Source of the DNA: UTCHB3 sp964531325
GTDB lineage: Bacteria > Bacteroidota > Ignavibacteria > Ignavibacteriales > Ignavibacteriaceae
DNA: 64,000 nucleotides
Assembly (NCBI GenBank): GCA_964531325.1
Contig: CAZHCW010000010.1
Span: forward strand, 62,001 to 126,000
Direction: 5' to 3'
Part shown: positions 54,801-62,377 of the stretch, one piece after another
Numbering within the stretch: position 1 is the first letter of the stretch
Layout: each line of letters starts with the position of its first letter
The notes under the pieces: generated by a model
The model's database searches: none
What the model saw: only the letters and a program-made list of their open reading frames with translations
What the model was told of the DNA's origin: nothing
Translations under genes and position numbers: made by a program

Positions 54801-55047
54801 AAGAGTAAGAAGGATAGCAATCGAACTGCTTGATGTCCTCAAAAAAGAGGAACTCAAAGTCTCCCGTTGGTCTGAACAAACAACAATAGCAGCTCAAGTA
54901 GAAGTGAAGATTAATCAAACACTCTTCCAGCAACTCCCTGATCCTGAATACACGAAGGACGATATAGACCTCCGTTCTGTTCTTATCCTCGAACACCTCA
55001 AAAACCAATATTACGGTGGAGGTTTGAGTGTTTATGGGAGGTATTGA
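51835..55047 (+). CDS. hsdR: Type I restriction-modification system, endonuclease and translocase subunit
   Basis: A 1070-residue motor and nuclease subunit. The N-terminal PD-(D/E)xK nuclease has RRPDIIGFVNGIPLLFIELK near residue 145, with D and E-x-K. The superfamily 2 helicase core shows HTQGSGKS (Walker A) near 310, VVSDEAH (DEAH-type) near 409, GFTGTPL and, in the second lobe, TGFDVPSLST and QTIARANRINEG near 690. The C-terminal third is helical, for binding the methylase. The reading frame is intact, so the whole operon appears functional. Confidence 0.95.
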   Translation: MSYEYSEDNLVEETAHDLFYNKLGWDIAIAYNNETFGVHSTYGRKNKKQVVLEKTFLEKLKEFNPGLPDQAYNNALEQILFDSTTKSIIDLNREKYNLIRDGIPVSYTDSKGKKITDRKLKIIDFQDPLKNNFHAIRQLWIEGRSGRLRRPDIIGFVNGIPLLFIELKAVHQQLESAWSGNLSDYKDVIPKLFHYNAFIILSNGIQGKIGSVTGHFRHFHEWKRINEEDEGIVGLDRIILGICDKKRFLDLFENFIVFDESTGKQLKIIAKNHQFIGVNRTLDAFKEKNDLYNIGRIEKESKQKLGVFWHTQGSGKSYSMLFLCQKLHRKFSESFTFLIVTDRNELENQIYGTFTGSGAISKSLGAGITSIRAESGEHLKELLKQNHRYIFSLIHKFNFEGVISERSNIIVVSDEAHRTQGGILALNLRNALPNASFIGFTGTPLFKHDEITKRIFGEYVSKYDFRRSVIDGATVPLYYENRGELLGISNPDIAEQMQELIDSEDDLNINERSKIENLFQREYPVLTANKRLDAVAKDVVNHFFKRGYKGKGMFISIDKVTAVKMYNLIMKYKAKYEVDFEKGIKKGIYEDQEELEKTRELKWIRETEICVVVSGEQNEVGKFESLGLDIDFHREKMNFRDLETEFKDPDNPFRFVIVCAMWITGFDVPSLSTLYIDKPLKAHTLMQTIARANRINEGKENGLIVDYIETYKDLLKALSVYGEGDNGGGGTGGPPVKPKEVQLEELKLAIDSLKQYLNGLGFELNLLTGEKNKLVKTRLVADAINCINENDKSRKRFMFLARDVFQKFHAIMPDNRLGAIKPDRDAIDAIYKTIENDVQSADVSELMGKIQSIVDSAIVSIVREENEEKSNPVDLSSLNFETLKKMFSSSEHKNSIIFALKEKIKNKLDEMINQNPLRVDYFKKYQEIIAKYNDGKSAMAIEEAFRLLLEQIDDMTFEEVRIKREGLSEEQGAIFDILRKPKLNNQDKIRVRRIAIELLDVLKKEELKVSRWSEQTTIAAQVEVKINQTLFQQLPDPEYTKDDIDLRSVLILEHLKNQYYGGGLSVYGRY

Positions 55048-55087
55048 GTTTCGGAAAAATAAATAACTTGCTTTTTTCTTCGGTGTG

Positions 55088-55115
55088 GTATATATTTACC
55101 ACAGTAAATATATAC
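55088..55115. promoter_or_regulatory. Perfect inverted repeat, candidate operator of the XRE-ImmA pair
   Basis: GTATATATTTAC (55088-55099) and GTAAATATATAC (55104-55115) are perfect complements over 12 bp with a CACA spacer. The centre lies about 45 bp upstream of the XRE gene start. No T tract follows, so an operator is more likely than a terminator. XRE regulators commonly bind such palindromes and repress their own promoter; binding here is inferred. Confidence 0.6.
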
Positions 55116-55146
55116 TTTACATAAATACATCAACACGGAGTACAAA

Positions 55147-55536
55147 ATGCCTAAAACATTTGGCGAGTATATTAAAGAAAAAAGACTCGATCGGGATTTG
55201 AGTCTTCGTAAATTTTGTGAAAAACTCAATTATGATCCCAGCAATTGGAGTAAAATCGAGCGTGGATTAGCACAGGCACCTGATGATTTTGATCTACTCT
55301 CTGATATTTGCTCAATTTTGAGTCTTGAGCACCAAAGTGAAGATTGGTATGAACTTTTTGATCTTGCAGCAATCTCACAAAAACATATCCCCCAATACAT
55401 CCTAAATGATGAAAAAATTCTGGAGATGTTACCTGCATTTTATCGTGCAGCTTCTGCCCCCGAGATGACTGATGAAAAATTGGCAAATTTAATTGAATTA
55501 CTAAAGAAAGTTCATTCAGGTGAAGGAAAAGTTTGA
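55147..55536 (+). CDS. XRE-family HTH transcriptional regulator
   Basis: A 129-residue protein with an N-terminal Cro/C1-type helix-turn-helix (FGEYIKEKRLDRDLSLRKF through LNYDPSNWSKIERG, residues 5-40) and a C-terminal helical tail (LANLIELLKKVHSGEGK). The last codons overlap the ImmA/IrrE-type gene by 17 nt. A palindrome with the look of an autoregulatory site lies just upstream, and CGGAG precedes the ATG. It is placed 100 bp after hsdR. In such pairs the regulator is often cleaved or controlled by the metallopeptidase, or acts as antitoxin. Confidence 0.88.
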   Translation: MPKTFGEYIKEKRLDRDLSLRKFCEKLNYDPSNWSKIERGLAQAPDDFDLLSDICSILSLEHQSEDWYELFDLAAISQKHIPQYILNDEKILEMLPAFYRAASAPEMTDEKLANLIELLKKVHSGEGKV

Positions 55537-56161
55537 AATTGATTTTCTTAATGAATCAAAAATTGAAGAAATTGCAGAGGAATTCAGATCAACATTTTGG
55601 GATTCACGAATTCCGATTGATATCGAACTTATTATTGAGAAAAGATTAAAGCTTGACCTGATTCCGGTTTCCCAAATGAAACGGGATTATGGGATTGAGG
55701 CTTTCATTTCTCTAAATATGAAAGAAATTTATTACGATTCAAATATCATTGAAACCAGAATCAGGTTTTCGATGGCTCATGAAATTGGCCACATGGTGTT
55801 GCATAAAGATAGTATAGCCGAATTGAGAAGTGATGATTATCGTGAGTATCGTGAGAACATAAACAAAATTCCTGCCTCTACCATTGATCGGGCGGAGATT
55901 CAGGCAAGCGCATTCGCAAGTTATCTCCTGATGCCTTCACTAGAACTTGAGAAACAGGTTGAACAATATATCTTTGAAAACAAAGTAAAAGTCTCAGCAT
56001 TAAAGCCACTTTTCAAATCAATATCAAATGATAACCTGTACGAGAGTTTTGCTATGGAAATTGGTAAAATTTTTGATGTTTCAACTTTGGCAGCTGCTAT
56101 TCGAATGAGAAAAAGTAAATTGGATATAAAAGGAATAATAAAAAATATTCTTCATTTTTAA
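55520..56161 (+). CDS. ImmA/IrrE family metallo-endopeptidase
   Basis: A 213-residue zinc peptidase. The HEXXH active site lies in MAHEIGHMVLH near residue 90, and a downstream glutamate in RAEIQASAFASYLLMP near 128 is the probable third ligand. In phage-like and mobile-element pairs the family cleaves a partner XRE repressor (ImmA/ImmR) or responds to stress (IrrE). The start is GTG inside the XRE gene, so the two are coupled. The 3' end lies 64 bp from the likely start of the GH9 gene. Target cleavage is inferred from family and context. Confidence 0.87.
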   Translation: MKEKFEIDFLNESKIEEIAEEFRSTFWDSRIPIDIELIIEKRLKLDLIPVSQMKRDYGIEAFISLNMKEIYYDSNIIETRIRFSMAHEIGHMVLHKDSIAELRSDDYREYRENINKIPASTIDRAEIQASAFASYLLMPSLELEKQVEQYIFENKVKVSALKPLFKSISNDNLYESFAMEIGKIFDVSTLAAAIRMRKSKLDIKGIIKNILHF

Positions 56162-56225
56162 TTTGATTATTTTCAAAGTCGTGACTTCCACTAATTTACA
56201 GAATAGCGGGTATTCTGGAGTATAT

Positions 56226-58883
56226 ATGCGTATTCTATTTCTATTTTTTACATTCCTAATTTCAATCCAAGTTTCCCTCTTCTCCCAATCCGTTATTCGG
56301 ATAAACCAACTTGGTTACCAGCCTGATGCAATAAAAGTTGCAGTTTTGATGTCAGAGAATGGAAACATCCCAAATGAATTTTACTTTGAGGATGTATTCA
56401 CAGGCAAGGTCATTTTTACTTCAAAAGCAATTAAAAAAACGGGTCCACTTGGAAATTTTAATGAAACCGCGCGACTTAACTTCTCTGAACTTCAATCCAC
56501 TGGCATATTCAAAATAATTGTTGGAAAAACTGAATCTCCAAATTTTCGAATCTCTGATACCATCTACAATTCAACAGCCGATTTTATTCTGCAATATATG
56601 CGGCAGCAAAGATGTGGATATAACCCTTATCTGAAGGATTCCTGCCACACGCACGACGGTTTTACCGTTTATTCAGAAGATGCCCCGGGAAATGATTCCT
56701 CCCAAACCTCAGAATTAATAATTAATAATTTATATTTAATAATTGCAAAGGGCGGTTGGCACGACGCTTCTGACTATTTACAATACGCAACCACTTCAGC
56801 AACGGCAGCATATCAACTCCTTTTTGCTTACAAAAAAAATCCCAAAGCTTTTGGAGACTGGTTTGACAGAAATGGTGATCCCGGAGCAAATGGAATACCC
56901 GATGTTCTCGATGAAGCAAGATGGGGACTTGAATGGCTCGATAGAATGTACCCGGGTGGTGAAGAGATGTATCAACAAATTGCCGATGATCGCGACCACC
57001 AGATGTTCCGACTTCCTACTGAGGACTCAGTCAATTATGGCAAAGGATTATACCGACCCGTTTACCGTGTGACAGGCAAACCCCAGGGGCTGATGAAATT
57101 CAAAAACAGATCAACAGGCGTTGCCTCGATTGCCGGGAAATTTGCGTCGACAATGGCCCTTGGATCCGAATTGATGCAATTAATTGATCCTGAATTCTCC
57201 GCCAGACTTCACAAAAAGGCAATCGAGGCATATGAATTTGGCGAAAAATATCCGGGAATCTCACAAACTGCACCATGCAAAGCACCCTACTTTTATGAAG
57301 AGGAGAACTGGGTTGACGACATGGAACTCGCCGCCGCTCAGTTATACTCGGTAACCGGAGATGTCAGATACCTGAATAATGCTCGGAAATATGGAAAAAT
57401 GGAAGAAATTACTCCCTGGATTGGTGCCGATACCGCCTCCCACTATCAGTGGTTTCCCTTTATAAATTTGGGGCATTACCTCATTGCCGGTGATAAGTCT
57501 GACTCGTCAGATCAATTTGTAAAGTTTTATCAAAATGGGCTTAATAAGTTGTACAATCGGGCTAAAAATGATCCTTTTTTTATCGGTGTCCCCTATATCT
57601 GGTGTTCAAATAATCTCGTTTCAGCGGCGATGACACAAGCAAAACTCTATCATGAGTTAACAGGTGATCAAAAATTTCTTGAGATGGAAGCATCTCTTCG
57701 TGACTGGCTGTTTGGATGCAATCCTTGGGGTACAAGTATGATAGTTGGACTCCCAAAGTGGGGTGACTTCCCTGTCGATCCACATTCAGCTTTCACTCAT
57801 GTCTATAATTATCCTGTTGATGGTGGTTTGGTTGATGGTCCCATCTACTCAACAATTTTTGGAAAGTTGATCGGAATCCATCTCGCAGAAATTGATGAAT
57901 ATGCAAGATTTCAACCGGGAAGAGCTGTTTATCACGATGATTGGGGTGACTATTCCACCAATGAACCAACAATGGATGGTACCGCCGGGCTTGCTATATA
58001 TCTTTCATCTTTGTATAAAACCACCGAGCACACAGAGACCACAGAGGAGAGTGAGGGAGAAACCGCAAAGGACGCAGAGAACGCAAAGGGGGATGTAAAG
58101 GAAACCGCAAAGAACGCTGAGGACGCAGAGGAGGATGTAAAGGAAACCGCAAAGGAAAAATCCGTCGAATCCGCTCAATCCGCTTCATCCGCGTTCTATA
58201 AAACCTTCTTTAAGGGAGCTTTAATCAGTCTTGATTCAACTAAAAAGGACATCGCTCTTGTGTTTACCGGACATGAATTTGCAGATGGTCATAAAACAAT
58301 AACTGAGACGCTGGACAAATTTGGTATCAAAGGAAATTTTTTCTTTACAGGTGATTTTTACCGAAACCCTGAATTTTCAGAGATCATAAAAGAACTTAAA
58401 AATTCGGGACATTACCTTGGAGCTCATTCCGATAAACATCTTTTGTATAACACTTGGGAGAAAAGGGATTCAACTATTGTATCAAATGCGGTTTTTGAAA
58501 AAGATGTAATTGACAATTATCGTGAGATGTTAAAATTTGGTATTTTAAAAGATGATGCGCCCTGGTTTTTACCTCCTTACGAATGGTATAATGAAGAAAT
58601 TGCAAATTGGACTGAGGGATTGGGGTTAAAACTCATCAATTTTACGCCCGGCACAAAATCAAATCAGGACTGGACAATTCCTTCGGGTTCCTACTACTTC
58701 TCCTCCGATTCAATCTATTCGACCATAGTAAATTTTGAGGAAAATTCAACCAATGGTATGAATGGATTTCTTCTGTTAACCCATTTTGGTACACATCCTG
58801 AGAGAATTGACAAGTTTTATGCAAAATTGGAACAATTAATTTTGCATCTTAAACAAAAAGGGTATAATTTTGTCAGGTTATAA
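56226..58883 (+). CDS. GH9 glycoside hydrolase fused to a NodB-like polysaccharide deacetylase
   Basis: An 885-residue secreted enzyme. A signal peptide (residues 1-20) leads to an Ig-like CelD_N domain (IRINQLGYQPD near 25) and a GH9 (endo-1,4-beta-glucanase type) catalytic domain to about 595. GH9 markers are GGWHDASDY near 176, WVDDMELAAAQLY near 360, and the acid Glu580 in YSTNEPTMDGTA. A Glu/Ala/Lys-rich linker (about 598-660) is encoded by tandem repeats. The C-terminal NodB-like domain (665-885) keeps HSDKH and a LPPYEWYNE motif but has FTGHE where TFDD is usual. The ATG at 56226 starts the signal peptide. Substrate (cellulose, xyloglucan or chitosan-like) is unknown. Confidence 0.88.
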   Translation: MRILFLFFTFLISIQVSLFSQSVIRINQLGYQPDAIKVAVLMSENGNIPNEFYFEDVFTGKVIFTSKAIKKTGPLGNFNETARLNFSELQSTGIFKIIVGKTESPNFRISDTIYNSTADFILQYMRQQRCGYNPYLKDSCHTHDGFTVYSEDAPGNDSSQTSELIINNLYLIIAKGGWHDASDYLQYATTSATAAYQLLFAYKKNPKAFGDWFDRNGDPGANGIPDVLDEARWGLEWLDRMYPGGEEMYQQIADDRDHQMFRLPTEDSVNYGKGLYRPVYRVTGKPQGLMKFKNRSTGVASIAGKFASTMALGSELMQLIDPEFSARLHKKAIEAYEFGEKYPGISQTAPCKAPYFYEEENWVDDMELAAAQLYSVTGDVRYLNNARKYGKMEEITPWIGADTASHYQWFPFINLGHYLIAGDKSDSSDQFVKFYQNGLNKLYNRAKNDPFFIGVPYIWCSNNLVSAAMTQAKLYHELTGDQKFLEMEASLRDWLFGCNPWGTSMIVGLPKWGDFPVDPHSAFTHVYNYPVDGGLVDGPIYSTIFGKLIGIHLAEIDEYARFQPGRAVYHDDWGDYSTNEPTMDGTAGLAIYLSSLYKTTEHTETTEESEGETAKDAENAKGDVKETAKNAEDAEEDVKETAKEKSVESAQSASSAFYKTFFKGALISLDSTKKDIALVFTGHEFADGHKTITETLDKFGIKGNFFFTGDFYRNPEFSEIIKELKNSGHYLGAHSDKHLLYNTWEKRDSTIVSNAVFEKDVIDNYREMLKFGILKDDAPWFLPPYEWYNEEIANWTEGLGLKLINFTPGTKSNQDWTIPSGSYYFSSDSIYSTIVNFEENSTNGMNGFLLLTHFGTHPERIDKFYAKLEQLILHLKQKGYNFVRL
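58021..58195 (+). repeat. In-frame repeat array inside the GH9-deacetylase gene
   Basis: Two 42-nt copies that begin GAAACCGCAAAGGACGC (58059-58100 and, with changes, 58101-58142) and a partial third follow a CACAGAGACCACAGAGG array. A different 9-nt array of the AATCCGCTC kind runs at about 58160-58195. The periods are multiples of 3, so the frame stays open and the DNA encodes the linker between the two catalytic domains. Confidence 0.88.
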
Positions 58884-58918
58884 TTTTTCACTTCTCACCT
58901 TTTAATCTTCGGAGTCTC

Positions 58919-60253
58919 ATGGAAATCATCAAATTTATTGAAACTGCTATCGATACCGCCGCCGGATTCCTCTGGGGATGGCCCCTCATCATCCTTTTGT
59001 TTGGCACACATCTTTATTTGACCGTAAGAACAGGATTTATCCAAAAGTATATCTTTAAAGCGATCAGGATCTCCGTTAAGAAGGACGAAGGAGCAGAGGG
59101 AGATGTTAGCCAGTTTGGAGCCCTTGCCACCGCTCTTGCAGCAACCATTGGTACTGGGAACATTGTGGGTGTTTCAACTGCTATTGTAGCAGGTGGACCG
59201 GGTGCAGTGCTGTGGATGTGGTTAACGGGTGTTTTTGGTATCGCAACCAAATATTCGGAAGCTCTTTTATCAGTAAAATACCGGGTCAAAACCGAGGATG
59301 GTGGATTTGCCGGCGGTCCGATGTATGTACTTGAGCGAGGATTAAACATGAAATGGCTTGGAGTCATTTTTGCTGCATTAACTGCCATCTCAGCATTTGG
59401 GATTGGAAACATGGTTCAGGCAAATTCGATTGCACACCTCAGCAGTGATACTTTGGGCATTAACCCCCACATAGCAGGTATTGTGATGGCATTGTTTACT
59501 GCGCTTGTTATTCTTGGAGGAATAAAATCGATCGCCAGAGTATGTGAAGCTCTTGTTCCCGTTATGGCATTTGTTTATATCATTGGCTGTCTGGTTTTAT
59601 TGATAGTCAATTTTACGACACTCGGTGATACTTTCATGTTGATCTTTGAATCTGCTTTTACAGGGAGTGCCGCGATTGGTGGGTTTGCCGGTGCTGCCAT
59701 GAAGGAAGTGGTAAAAGCCGGTGTCTCCCGTGGCCTTTTTAGCAATGAATCAGGTTTGGGAAGTGCGCCTATAGTGGCTGCTGCTGCGCAGACAAGAAAT
59801 CCTGTTCGTCAGGCACTTGTCTCCTCTACAGGTACTTTCTGGGATACAGTGGTTGTATGTGCTCTTACAGGATTGGTAGTTGTGAACAGTGGTTTCTGGA
59901 AAGAAGGTGGACTAAATGGGTCTGCCCTAACAAGCGAGGCTTTTGGACATATTGGAATCATTGGCCCAATCTTTTTAACTTTTTCTTTGCTTACTTTTGT
60001 ATTTTCAACAATCCTGGGTTGGTCATATTATGGCGAAAAAGCTGCCGAGTACCTCTTTGGCAAAAAAATTCTGCTCCCCTATCGCATCCTCTGGGTTTTC
60101 TTTGTTTATGTAGGTTCAGTCCAAACTCTTGATTTGGTATGGGATTTTGCCGATCTTGCTAATGGATTGATGGCTATTCCTAATATTATTTCTCTGATTC
60201 TGTTAACCAAAGTCTTAAAATCGGAAACCGAAAAGTATATTCATGAGATTTAA
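58919..60253 (+). CDS. Alanine/glycine:cation symporter (AGCS family)
   Basis: A 444-residue polytopic inner-membrane transporter of the AlsT/DagA family, which takes up alanine or glycine with Na+ or H+. The family's early sequence VSQFGALATALAATIGTGNI and VGVSTAIVAGGPGA near residues 62-96 is intact, as is the FAGGPMYVLERGL segment near 125 and GVSRGLFSNESGLGSAPIVAAAA near 270. About eleven membrane helices can be drawn. CGGAG lies ahead of the ATG. It overlaps the downstream esterase-like gene by 11 nt. Why an amino-acid symporter lies between two carbohydrate genes is unclear. Confidence 0.92.
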   Translation: MEIIKFIETAIDTAAGFLWGWPLIILLFGTHLYLTVRTGFIQKYIFKAIRISVKKDEGAEGDVSQFGALATALAATIGTGNIVGVSTAIVAGGPGAVLWMWLTGVFGIATKYSEALLSVKYRVKTEDGGFAGGPMYVLERGLNMKWLGVIFAALTAISAFGIGNMVQANSIAHLSSDTLGINPHIAGIVMALFTALVILGGIKSIARVCEALVPVMAFVYIIGCLVLLIVNFTTLGDTFMLIFESAFTGSAAIGGFAGAAMKEVVKAGVSRGLFSNESGLGSAPIVAAAAQTRNPVRQALVSSTGTFWDTVVVCALTGLVVVNSGFWKEGGLNGSALTSEAFGHIGIIGPIFLTFSLLTFVFSTILGWSYYGEKAAEYLFGKKILLPYRILWVFFVYVGSVQTLDLVWDFADLANGLMAIPNIISLILLTKVLKSETEKYIHEI

Positions 60254-62291
60254 CCATATTCTTTTAAATTCTTTAAGGCCACTTGGATTACTCCTTGTGG
60301 CTTTCCTTTTTATGTCATGCGCAGGCGCAAAAGTGGATTCTCCCGGATTAAAACTCCCCTCTATTTTCTCCGATAACATGGTGCTTCAACAGAATTTTGA
60401 TGTAACAGTTTGGGGAAGTGCTCAGGCCGGTCAAGAGGTAAATATTACAACAAGTTGGGGTGGATCGGTAACCACTTCTGCCGATAATGAAGGAAAATGG
60501 AGTGGGAAAATAAAAACCCCTGCTGCAGGCGGGCCTTATGAGTTGAAAGTTGTTTGTGGTCTTGATTCCATAAAATATAAAAATATCCTTATGGGTGAAG
60601 TATGGCTCTGTTCGGGACAATCAAATATGGAAATGCCGCTTGGTGGATGGCCTCCCAATGATACGATCTTCACCGCTGCACATGAAATTCCCATGGCAAA
60701 TTATCCAAATTTGAGGTTTTTCACAGTGGATCGGGCAACTTCCATCTCTCCCGAAGAAGATTGTAAAGGTACGTGGAGTCTCTGTTCCCCCGTGACTGCT
60801 TCAACTTTCAGTGCCACAGCATTTTTCTTTGGTAAAAAATTAATGACTGACCTCAATGTACCGATCGGATTAATTCATTCCAGTTGGGGCGGTTCACCAA
60901 TTGAAGCCTGGATGGGTGCAGAACCTCTTTCAAATTTTCCTGAGTACAAAGAATATATCAAAGGAATGGAAAAATTTAAAGAGGAATCGGAAAAATTAAA
61001 AGCCTGGCTTGCGAAGTTACCTCAAATTGATATGCAAGGAAGATCCGGCCCGAACATTTGGGAAAATCTTGATTTTGGTGATGCCACCATGTCAAACCTC
61101 AATTTCAATGATTCAAAATGGCCAACAACAGATATGCCGGCAGACTGGTCAAATTTTGGATTTGGAAATTTTGATGGTGTAATCTGGTTCAGGACAAAAA
61201 TTGATATCCCTGATAGCTGGTCGAATAAAGACCTGACTCTTTCACTTGGACCTATTGATGACATGGATATTTCGTTTGTAAATGGAACCAGAGTTGGTGG
61301 ATATGAAACGGGTGGTCACTGGCAAACTGAACGAAACTATCTAATACCGGCAAAATTGGTAAACTCAAAAAGTCTCCTGATAGCTGTCCGGTTATTGGAT
61401 AATATGCAGGGTGGTGGAATGTATGGCAGAGTCGAATCATTCCAATTGCGATTGAACGGAACCACGGTATCGATTTCGATTGCGGGAAAATGGAAATATC
61501 TTCCCGTTGCAGAATTTCGAAACTCAACATTTTATCTCTATTCAGGGAATAATTTCGATTTTGCTTCGCGCCCAAAAATAACATCCGAAGTTACATCCAA
61601 CAGTCCAACAACCCTCTTTAATGCGATGATTAATCCAATTGTCCCATTTAAAATTCGGGGAGCCATTTGGTACCAGGGCGAATCAAATACCTGGAATCCC
61701 GACCGCTACAAAGAACTGTTTCCATTGATGGTGGAAAACTGGAGAAAATTGTGGGGCGATCAATTCTCTTTTTACTTCACACAAATTGCTCCCTACAGAT
61801 ACAATGTAGGGACAAATTCCCAGCTATTGCGTGAAGCACAGTTTTTATCAATGTCTGTTCCAAAATCAGGAATGGCAGTTACTCTCGACATTGGCAATCC
61901 ATTAAACATACATCCCGGCAACAAAAAAGATGTGGGTGAACGACTTGCTCTCTGGGCACTCGCCAAAGACTACAACAAAAATATTCCATATTCGGGACCA
62001 ATTTATCAATCATTTATCGTCGAGAATGGTGAAATAATCTTGTCGTTTGATCATTCAGATGGATTAATGTTGAAACCATCAGCAGGAAAACTTAATTTTG
62101 AGATAGCCGGAGATGACGGACTTTTTTATGAAGCAACCGCAGTTGTGAAAGGGACAAATATTGTAGTTTCATCCCCAATGGTTAAATCCCCTGTTTCTGT
62201 CAGGTATTGTTGGAGTGATACTGCTGAAGCCACTCTTTTTAACGGGGCAGGGCTTCCAGCATCCTCATTCAGAACCAACAATCTGAAATGA
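60243..62291 (+). CDS. Sialate O-acetylesterase-like lipoprotein (SASA family)
   Basis: A 682-residue exported esterase. The signal peptide ends in a lipobox, LFMSC (about Cys27). The SGNH-type carbohydrate esterase core has the nucleophile block LCSGQSNMEMP near residue 117 and IWYQGESNTWN near 472, with a DIGNPLNIHPGNKKDVGERLA block near 550 that carries the catalytic Asp-x-x-His. A jelly-roll domain is inserted in the middle (residues of about 270-395). Related enzymes remove O-acetyl groups from sialic acid or from xylan. It is probably co-transcribed with the GH9 and symporter genes. Confidence 0.87.
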   Translation: MRFNHILLNSLRPLGLLLVAFLFMSCAGAKVDSPGLKLPSIFSDNMVLQQNFDVTVWGSAQAGQEVNITTSWGGSVTTSADNEGKWSGKIKTPAAGGPYELKVVCGLDSIKYKNILMGEVWLCSGQSNMEMPLGGWPPNDTIFTAAHEIPMANYPNLRFFTVDRATSISPEEDCKGTWSLCSPVTASTFSATAFFFGKKLMTDLNVPIGLIHSSWGGSPIEAWMGAEPLSNFPEYKEYIKGMEKFKEESEKLKAWLAKLPQIDMQGRSGPNIWENLDFGDATMSNLNFNDSKWPTTDMPADWSNFGFGNFDGVIWFRTKIDIPDSWSNKDLTLSLGPIDDMDISFVNGTRVGGYETGGHWQTERNYLIPAKLVNSKSLLIAVRLLDNMQGGGMYGRVESFQLRLNGTTVSISIAGKWKYLPVAEFRNSTFYLYSGNNFDFASRPKITSEVTSNSPTTLFNAMINPIVPFKIRGAIWYQGESNTWNPDRYKELFPLMVENWRKLWGDQFSFYFTQIAPYRYNVGTNSQLLREAQFLSMSVPKSGMAVTLDIGNPLNIHPGNKKDVGERLALWALAKDYNKNIPYSGPIYQSFIVENGEIILSFDHSDGLMLKPSAGKLNFEIAGDDGLFYEATAVVKGTNIVVSSPMVKSPVSVRYCWSDTAEATLFNGAGLPASSFRTNNLK

Positions 62292-62377
62292 AATTGATTT
62301 CTTTAATTTGTCGGATCAGTTTGAATTTATTACTATTTGAGACTGAATAACAAAAAATCTGAATAAACGGAGTCAAT

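Noticed and set aside
55060..55125. The palindrome at 55088-55115 as the hsdR terminator
   Set aside because: It is entirely AT-rich and has no downstream T run; its position before the XRE start fits an operator better.
58021..58195. CRISPR array
   Set aside because: The repeats are directly adjacent without spacers and lie in a coding sequence; no cas genes are near. The other tandem arrays in the window also lack spacers.
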